Shown piece by piece: positions 59,643 to 64,000 of a stretch of DNA of 64,000 nt. Position numbers and translations under genes: made by a program. Origin of the DNA: Thiocystis violascens DSM 198 (GTDB lineage: Bacteria > Pseudomonadota > Gammaproteobacteria > Chromatiales > Chromatiaceae); the NCBI RefSeq assembly GCF_000227745.2, contig NC_018012.1, positions 4,313,501 to 4,377,500 on the forward strand, read 5' to 3'. The notes under the pieces are model-generated. The model saw nothing but the letters and a program-made list of their open reading frames with translations. It was not told the DNA's origin and made no database searches. Every line of letters begins with the position of its first letter. The stretch's first letter is position 1.

Positions 59643-60562
59643 GTCGTCGTAAACACGGTCCGATTGCGCCCCATTTCCTTTGCGCGGTAGAGCATTTTGT
59701 CGGCTCTTTCCAGCAGACTTTCCGGCGAGTCGGCGTCGATCAGGGTGTCCGCCGTGGTTCCGCCGATGCTGACGCTCACCACCGGCGCGCTGCTCGAAAA
59801 AGCGTGGGGTATGTTCAATTGCAAGATGTTTTCGCGGAGCCGTTCGCCCAGCGCGTAGGCATCGGCACGGTTGGTCGCTGGCAGAAGGACGACGAATTCT
59901 TCTCCGCCATAGCGGGTGACCAGATCCCCTGGCCGGGACAGACTCTTCATTAAGGACAAGGCGACCTGGCACAGACAGACATCGCCGGCCCCGTGTCCAT
60001 AGTGATCGTTGTAATCCTTGAAATGATCGATATCGACGATCAGGACCGACAGCGGCAACCCCTCGCGCGCCGCGCGTTTGAATTCCATCCCGAAGGTGGT
60101 GACCAGTTGGCGGCGGTTCGCCAGACCCGTGAGCTGATCGATGTGCGACAGTCTTTCCAGCGCGTCGGTCTGTCGCTTGAGTCGCAGGTGGGTGCGGATC
60201 CGCGCCTTCGCGATGGGGAGCGAAAACGGCTTGGTGATGTAATCCACGCAGCCCAGGTTGAATCCCAGTTCCTGATCCTCGTCCGTATCCCGGGCCGTGA
60301 TGAAGATCACTGGGATGAACTCGGTGACCGGATCGCTTTTCAGGCGTCGGCACACCTCGTAGCCATCCATCTCCGGCATCATCACATCCAGCAGGATCAG
60401 ATCGGGTTGGGGCTCGAGCCGCGCGCCTCTCAGCGCGTCCTCGCCACGGCTGGCGACCTTGACCCGGTACTCGTGCCGCAGCGCATTGGCCAGTACTTTG
60501 ATATTGGTCGGCACGTCATCGACGATCAAAACGACGGGAATCCCCTCATTGGCTGTCATCAT
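59639..60562 (-). CDS. Response regulator diguanylate cyclase (REC-GGDEF)
   Basis: The 307-residue protein has a receiver domain (VLIVDDVPTN, phosphoacceptor Asp in ILLDVMMPEMDGYE, Lys in DYITKPF) and a GGDEF domain with intact YGGEEFVVLLP. It should make c-di-GMP when phosphorylated. Its start overlaps the 3' end of the sensor kinase gene by 17 bases. It is a paralogue of the REC-GGDEF protein at 33.8 kb; both pairs share the kinase-then-cyclase layout. Its 3' end overlaps the convergent CysZ-DnaJ stop by 4 bases. Confidence 0.93.
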   Translation of the reverse strand: MMTANEGIPVVLIVDDVPTNIKVLANALRHEYRVKVASRGEDALRGARLEPQPDLILLDVMMPEMDGYEVCRRLKSDPVTEFIPVIFITARDTDEDQELGFNLGCVDYITKPFSLPIAKARIRTHLRLKRQTDALERLSHIDQLTGLANRRQLVTTFGMEFKRAAREGLPLSVLIVDIDHFKDYNDHYGHGAGDVCLCQVALSLMKSLSRPGDLVTRYGGEEFVVLLPATNRADAYALGERLRENILQLNIPHAFSSSAPVVSVSIGGTTADTLIDADSPESLLERADKMLYRAKEMGRNRTVFTTT

Positions 60563-63500
60563 CGGTGTCCAATTGCGTCAGCTTGCGGTGAACCAACTGT
60601 TCCAGGCACACGCTCGCCTTGCGGTAATCGATCTGATCGATATGGCGTCTGAACGCACGGTAGAGCGCCTCGTCGCGGGCTGGCACCGTCGCCTCCAGTT
60701 CCTCAAGCAACTGATCGGGGATCAGGTCCATCCCGCTCAACAGCGCCTCGATTTGGGCAGCCAGTTCCACCAGCGTCTCGGAGGGTGCGCTCGTCGCGTC
60801 GGCGGATCGCGGCTCGTCGGTCAAGGCCGCGATCGGATCCAAGGTCCGAGCAGGCGCCTGGCGTAACCCGTCCGGCACGGAGTCCGGACCATTTCTCTGT
60901 CGGTGTCCGGTGTCAAATCGTTCGGCGGCGGTTAGTTCCAGCGTCAATTCAAACGCGAAGGTCGTGCCGATGCCGGGTGTGCTCTCGATCTCGAACCGTC
61001 CGCCCATCAAGGACAGCAGTTTGCGACTGATGACCAACCCCAGACCGGTACCGCCAAAGCGCCGCGAGATCGATCCGTCAGCCTGGGTAAAGGGCTGGAA
61101 AAGACTGGACAGCGTTTCCGGCGACATCCCGATCCCGCTATCTTCAACCCGCCAGCGCAGCCGGGTCTGCGTTTCCTCGATCGCCAGGGCGGAGACCGCT
61201 AGCCTGACCCGACCCTGCTCGGTGAATTTGATGGCGTTGCCTAGCAGGTTGGTCAGCACCTGCTGCAGTCGCAGTGCGTCGCCGATCAAGCGGCGGGGAA
61301 CATCGGGCGCGACCTCGATCCGGAAATCGAGCGATTTTTCATCGGCGGCGACGGCAAACAACGCCTGCAGCGTCTTCAGCAGATCGTCCAGATCGAAGTC
61401 GGCGCGCTCGATAGTCATGCGCTCCGCCTCGATCTTCGAGTAATCGAGAAGATCGTTCAGAATCCGCAGCAGACTTCGCGAGGAACGATAAATCGTCTCC
61501 AGATCGTCGCGCACGTCGGGAGACAGCGGTTTATTCTGCGCCAGTTGGGACAATCCGATGATCGCGTTCATGGGCGTGCGGATTTCATGGCTCATGTTGG
61601 CCAGGAATTCGGATTTGATGTGCGCCGACTCCTCGGCCAGTTCCTGCGCCCGCTTGAGCTCGGTCACGTCGTGGAAGGTGGCCAGATGAACGCCCTCGAA
61701 GGTTTGACCCGGCAGCGCGGCCCGGGCGATGACCACCGTGCGGATCGTGCCGTCTTTGCAACGGACGTTCAGTTCCTGCGGCTCGAATGTTCCGCCTTCG
61801 CGCTGAATCCTTGCCAGGTCTTCGAGCAGGACGTTTTCGATCCAGTGGCGATACTCCGGATCGGGATAGGCGTGGAGCCGCCAGTCCGCCCAGGTGGGAA
61901 TGTCTTCCAGGGTATAGCCGAAGGTCGCGACGAAGGCCGGGTTCAGATAGGTGATATCGCGCATCGCGTAACCGATGGCCAGGGGCACCGGCGAGGCATC
62001 GATAATGGCCCGCGTTCTGGCCTCGCTCTCGCGTAATTCGGCCTCGGCCCGCTGGCGTTCCGTAATGTCCCGATTGACCCCGATTATCCGCTGGGGCGCA
62101 TCGACCGCATCCCGGATCACTTTGCCGGAGACCGCGAGATGGTGAAGCGTGCCATCCGGCCAGTAGACCCTGAGCGTCTCTCGAAACAGATCGCACTCTT
62201 GCCGCGCATGTTCGATACCCGCTTCAATCCGGGTCAAATCCTCGGGATGCACCCACTCCCGCCAGGCTGCGTAAGCAACGACGCCATCCTCCTCCCGCCT
62301 GCCATAGAGTGCGTACATCCGCGCGTCCCAGATCAGCCGGTTGTCGCCGAAGTCCCACTCCCACACCCCGATGCCGCCGGACTCGGTCGCCAGTTGCAGG
62401 CGTTCCGCGAGTTGCCGCAGCGTCTCTTCCGCCCGTTTCCGCTCGGTGATATCAACGAAGGCGATGACCACCCCATAGTCGGGGTGGGTCGAGGGCATGG
62501 CGCTGACCGAGAGCCAGGTGACGCCCTCGGGCCGGGCGATGCCCATCTCCACGTCGCGCACTGTCCGCTGTTCGACCATCGCGCGCACGCTGGCGTATTC
62601 CTCCGGCGGCATCGGCGAACCGTCCGGGCGGAGGATCGCCCATTCCCGGCCGTCGTAGTCCCGCCGGAGATGCTCATCGCGTGTGATGCTAAGCAGGGCT
62701 TCCGAGGCACGGTTGCAGTCGATGATATGACCCAGGCGATCGGTGATGGAGATGCCCATCGGCAGCAGGTCGTAGATGGTCCGCAGCATGGTCTCGGATG
62801 CGAGCAGCGCCGCTTCGATTCGTCGACGACCAGTGATGTCGTGCACGATCGAATGCACAAGCGTGCGCCCGCCGACGCTCACTGGGCCGGAATAGACTTC
62901 CACGTCGCGGAGATCGCCGGAGGCCAGGCGATGCTGGAACTGGAAGTAGAGTTTTGTTTGCGCGACCGCAGTCGCCATCTTGCGACGCATCTCCTCGGCG
63001 GGAAGCGGATTGATGTCCGTGATGGACAGTGCCAGGAGTTGCTCGCGCGGATACCCATAGAACGCGACCGCCGCCGAGTTGGCGTCGACGATCCGCCCGG
63101 TCTCCGGATCGACCATCAGCTTGATCGCGCTATTGGCCTCGAACGCCTGACGGTAGCGCGTCTCGCTCTCCGACAATTCGTGCGTTAGCTCGGTGGCGAT
63201 CCGCAGGGCGCGCGCGCGACCATGGACCAGGAGCCAGGCCACCAGGGTCAAAGCGAGCGTCCCGGCGCCACCGAGGATCGCGAGATATTTCGCTCGCTCA
63301 TTCGTCTGTCTCGCTTCAAAACCGGGCAACGATCGAATCACGACGGACCAACGATGTCCGGCGATCTCGATATCCCGCTCGAAACGAAAGGCCGTTTCAA
63401 CCCCCGGCATTTCGACATTCGCCCCGAGCGGATCCGAAGCGCCTACCCCGAGCGGAGTCGCGGGGTTGGAATCGAACAGCGGGGCCGACGGTGCGGGGGA

Positions 63501-64000
63501 GTCTCCATCATGAATCTCCAGACGCAGCGAGCGGCCCATGTCCTCGTAGTGGTTCTTGAGAATGCCCAACATCAGATCGTCCATGCGAAACGACGCATAG
63601 ATCCAGCCCAGCAGGTTGCGCCGGCGTTCGTCCGGGGTCGCATGAGCCGCGTGTTTGACGTACAGGGGCATGTACATGAGAAAACCGGCCCGAACGTCCT
63701 GCTCCGTTTCCTGCACGAGCGCGACCTTGCCTGAAATCGCCAGTTCGCCCCGATCCCGCGCGCGCTCCATGGCCACGCGCCGCACCGGCTCCGAATACAT
63801 GTCATACCCGAAGGCGCGAAGATTGCGGTCGGTAAAGGGTTCCAGATAGATGATCGAGGTCCAGGTTTCGCGGTCATCCTCGGGCCAGATCCGATAGTTC
63901 GGGAACCCTTCCCGGCGGATCCGGTCGAGATGGGCGGCCTTCTCGTGAGCCGGAATCCAGCGCGCGAAACCGACGCCCTGGATGCCCGGATAGCGCCGCT
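60546..64000 (-). CDS. CHASE-multi-PAS sensor histidine kinase (N-terminus outside window)
   Basis: The visible 1150 or so residues start inside a CHASE-type extracytoplasmic domain (MYSEPVRRVAMERARDRGELAISGKV) that is open to the window edge, so the start lies upstream. One transmembrane segment (YLAILGGAGTLALTLVAWLLVHG) is followed by four PAS/PAC modules, HisKA with MSHEIRTPMNAIIG, HATPase_c with IGDALRLQQVLTNLLGNAIKF and GGTGLGLVISRKLLSLMGG, and a C-terminal helical tail of about 130 residues without a receiver domain. It should signal to the overlapping REC-GGDEF gene. Confidence 0.9.
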   Translation of the reverse strand, partial: RRYPGIQGVGFARWIPAHEKAAHLDRIRREGFPNYRIWPEDDRETWTSIIYLEPFTDRNLRAFGYDMYSEPVRRVAMERARDRGELAISGKVALVQETEQDVRAGFLMYMPLYVKHAAHATPDERRRNLLGWIYASFRMDDLMLGILKNHYEDMGRSLRLEIHDGDSPAPSAPLFDSNPATPLGVGASDPLGANVEMPGVETAFRFERDIEIAGHRWSVVIRSLPGFEARQTNERAKYLAILGGAGTLALTLVAWLLVHGRARALRIATELTHELSESETRYRQAFEANSAIKLMVDPETGRIVDANSAAVAFYGYPREQLLALSITDINPLPAEEMRRKMATAVAQTKLYFQFQHRLASGDLRDVEVYSGPVSVGGRTLVHSIVHDITGRRRIEAALLASETMLRTIYDLLPMGISITDRLGHIIDCNRASEALLSITRDEHLRRDYDGREWAILRPDGSPMPPEEYASVRAMVEQRTVRDVEMGIARPEGVTWLSVSAMPSTHPDYGVVIAFVDITERKRAEETLRQLAERLQLATESGGIGVWEWDFGDNRLIWDARMYALYGRREEDGVVAYAAWREWVHPEDLTRIEAGIEHARQECDLFRETLRVYWPDGTLHHLAVSGKVIRDAVDAPQRIIGVNRDITERQRAEAELRESEARTRAIIDASPVPLAIGYAMRDITYLNPAFVATFGYTLEDIPTWADWRLHAYPDPEYRHWIENVLLEDLARIQREGGTFEPQELNVRCKDGTIRTVVIARAALPGQTFEGVHLATFHDVTELKRAQELAEESAHIKSEFLANMSHEIRTPMNAIIGLSQLAQNKPLSPDVRDDLETIYRSSRSLLRILNDLLDYSKIEAERMTIERADFDLDDLLKTLQALFAVAADEKSLDFRIEVAPDVPRRLIGDALRLQQVLTNLLGNAIKFTEQGRVRLAVSALAIEETQTRLRWRVEDSGIGMSPETLSSLFQPFTQADGSISRRFGGTGLGLVISRKLLSLMGGRFEIESTPGIGTTFAFELTLELTAAERFDTGHRQRNGPDSVPDGLRQAPARTLDPIAALTDEPRSADATSAPSETLVELAAQIEALLSGMDLIPDQLLEELEATVPARDEALYRAFRRHIDQIDYRKASVCLEQLVHRKLTQLDTDDDSQ

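Overview
This window is a high-GC chromosomal segment of a gammaproteobacterium. It most resembles a purple sulfur bacterium (Chromatiaceae) or a close relative. That reading is inference from content: an apparent fused tetraheme TsdB-TsdA thiosulfate dehydrogenase, a CbbY-type phosphatase, an FNR-type oxygen sensor, tandem GH57 enzymes, a glyoxylate-shunt cluster, and typical gammaproteobacterial blocks (rnhA-dnaQ, pyrG-kdsA-eno-ftsB-ispD, nnr-tsaE-amiC-mutL, xseB-ispA). No rRNA, tRNA or CRISPR array was recognised.

Layout. 1-6.6 kb: end of a membrane coiled-coil gene, a 5'-nucleotidase, an L,D-transpeptidase, mltD, a YafS-type methyltransferase, rnhA, dnaQ and a convergent fnr with a perfect FNR box upstream. 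6.8-13.9 kb: pyrG-kdsA and eno-ftsB-ispD, normally contiguous, split by about 2.2 kb carrying a nested palindromic repeat, HicAB, an Mrr-like endonuclease and a small orphan gene. 13.9-20.6 kb: a CheX-like DUF3334 gene, a histone-H1-like protein, two GH57 genes, DUF2333 and cysC. 20.6-26.8 kb: a tightly overlapping V-type ATPase operon (D-I-K-E-C-A) with no subunit B. 26.8-34.7 kb: c-di-GMP and two-component signalling. 34.8-41.1 kb: tsdBA, pdxH, aceA-rraA-aceK. 41.1-46.6 kb: nnr-tsaE-amiC-mutL. 46.9-50.5 kb: gluQ, dksA, cbbY and an aminotransferase whose stop codon is the target duplication of an IS5-family element (50.5-51.7 kb). 51.7-58.4 kb: a YkgJ-like protein, zapE, xseB-ispA, a low-GC gene with a HEPN-like RX4H motif between attC-like sites, a Gdx/SugE exporter, folE2 and an alpha/beta hydrolase. 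58.4-64 kb: a CysZ-DnaJ fusion and a second sensor-kinase/REC-GGDEF pair; the kinase runs off the window.

The most unusual signal is a family of three modular palindromic elements (1352-1607, 46634-46868, 51708-51851). They share the ends GGCGATTT..., lie directly at the stop codons of three unrelated genes, and are flanked by 3-bp TNA direct repeats (TTA, TTA, TGA). The IS5-family element has inserted exactly into the left TGA of the third copy. Other leads are the V-ATPase lacking B, the CysZ-DnaJ fusion, the TsdBA fusion, the HEPN cassette-like gene and a CCGCCAA heptamer array just upstream of aceK.
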